DNA of 64,000 nt from Pseudomonas sp. UBA2684 (GTDB lineage: Bacteria; Pseudomonadota; Gammaproteobacteria; Pseudomonadales; Pseudomonadaceae): assembly GCA_002354655.1 (NCBI GenBank), contig DELY01000050.1:371639-435638 (forward strand), read 5' to 3'. Of this stretch, positions 63,601 through 64,000 are shown piece by piece (positions within the stretch are counted from its first letter, which is position 1; each line of letters begins with the position of its first letter). The notes beneath the pieces are model-generated. The model saw only the letters and a list, made by a program, of their open reading frames with translations. It ran no database searches and was not told the DNA's origin. Position numbers and translations under genes: made by a program.

Positions 63601-63804
63601 TCAGCGCCAGAACGGCTTCTCCAACTCGGCAAACCGCGCGCTCGGACTAATCCCCGCATCGGCCAACAAGCGCTCATCCAATGCCGCCAATTGTCGGCGT
63701 GTGCGGGCGTTGAGCTGCCAGCGTTTTAGGATCGTCGGCAGGCGGGCGAGCCATTGAGTGCGTGGCGGGTTGAGTGTGAGGGGGCTGCTGAGGCTGCGCT
63801 CCAT
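63601..63804 (-). CDS. DUF1127 microprotein
   Basis: 67-aa basic protein with a C-terminal DUF1127 (YjiS-like) domain: WLARLPTILKRWQLNARTRRQLAALDERLLADAGISPS, the final L-L-x-D-I/A-G-I-S being the family signature. Such Arg-rich microproteins have been linked to RNA binding and phosphate or carbon metabolism in other bacteria; the role here is unknown. It is convergent with wbpZ and only 42 bp from it. Upstream (63805-64000) is a promoter region containing the inverted repeat CCAAC-N6-GTTGG at 63925-63940, a possible operator. Confidence 0.85.
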   Translation of the reverse strand: MERSLSSPLTLNPPRTQWLARLPTILKRWQLNARTRRQLAALDERLLADAGISPSARFAELEKPFWR

Positions 63805-64000
63805 GGCGATAGACCTTCCCGCGCCAGGCGGGTGTGGGGGTATGGGTATCCATACTGGCGCAGGGGCAATTCAGGTGGCAGTCACAGCAAGGTGAAATTG
63901 TATTGGCTCAGTTTCGGATTTTAGCCAACTGTTCTGTTGGCAATCCGTATGACCTGTACTGGCGGTGCTGCAATCGGTTGTCTAGTCCTGAAATAGGTTT

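Overview
The window is chromosomal DNA of a high-GC gammaproteobacterium, almost certainly a Pseudomonas. The evidence is gene content and order: an ampDh2 / kinB-algB / DUF1328 / ivy neighbourhood matching PA5485-PA5481 of P. aeruginosa, a recC-recB-recD order typical of Pseudomonas, and a complete D-rhamnan common polysaccharide antigen (CPA, A-band LPS) cluster rmd-gmd-wbpW-wzm-wzt-wbpX-wbpY-wbpZ. No tRNA, rRNA, CRISPR array, prophage or intact insertion sequence was recognised.

Layout. 1-6.5 kb: 3' part of a diguanylate cyclase gene, a DASH-type photolyase/cryptochrome, a MarC-family membrane protein gene with a 270-bp MITE-like element abutting its ribosome binding site, the lipoprotein amidase AmpDh2, and an NCS2 purine permease. 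6.5-12.8 kb: the KinB-AlgB two-component system and, divergent from it, two small envelope/stress gene groups (BON protein + PA2169-family protein; two unknown membrane microproteins + DUF1328 + the lysozyme inhibitor Ivy). Each group has the same upstream architecture: paired CGTGCA-N3-TGCACG-like sites 31 bp apart, an IHF-like site, and a sigma54 -24/-12 promoter. The nearby NtrC-type regulator AlgB is the obvious candidate activator. I regard this as the most interesting signal in the window.

12.9-20.4 kb: housekeeping and accessory genes (SpmAB-type membrane protein, DUF5924/DUF2914 protein, VOC protein, membrane-anchored M16 peptidase, SDR epimerase, AraC regulator, orphan TAXI binding protein). 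20.9-28.3 kb: a complete type I restriction-modification locus, hsdM-dinD-hsdS-hsdR, with a dinD-like Bro-N gene inside it. 28.3-44.3 kb: Na/Pi cotransporter, an unknown lipoprotein, recC-recB-(repeats)-recD, TerC, a CitMHS citrate transporter, an AEC transporter and a GFA-family protein. 44.4-47.2 kb: a three-gene minus-strand operon of two DUF2388 paralogues and a DUF4105 protein.

47.6-63.6 kb: one long plus-strand run of polysaccharide genes. The first half (two paralogous GT4 glycosyltransferases, two paralogous SAM methyltransferases, an acyltransferase-3, an FkbM methyltransferase) is visibly AT-richer and variable, corresponding to the accessory CPA genes PA5455-PA5459 but in a different order and with an extra gene. 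The second half makes GDP-D-rhamnose (WbpW, Gmd, Rmd), polymerises D-rhamnan (WbpX/Y/Z) and exports it through an ABC transporter (Wzm/Wzt). A DUF1127 microprotein gene ends the window.

Several non-coding repeats are scattered between genes: a 270-bp element with perfect 22-bp terminal inverted repeats, a 175-bp element with TA-flanked inverted ends just upstream of algB, a GTAGGG...CCCTAC palindromic repeat in three full copies and one half copy, and a REP-like pair between recB and recD.
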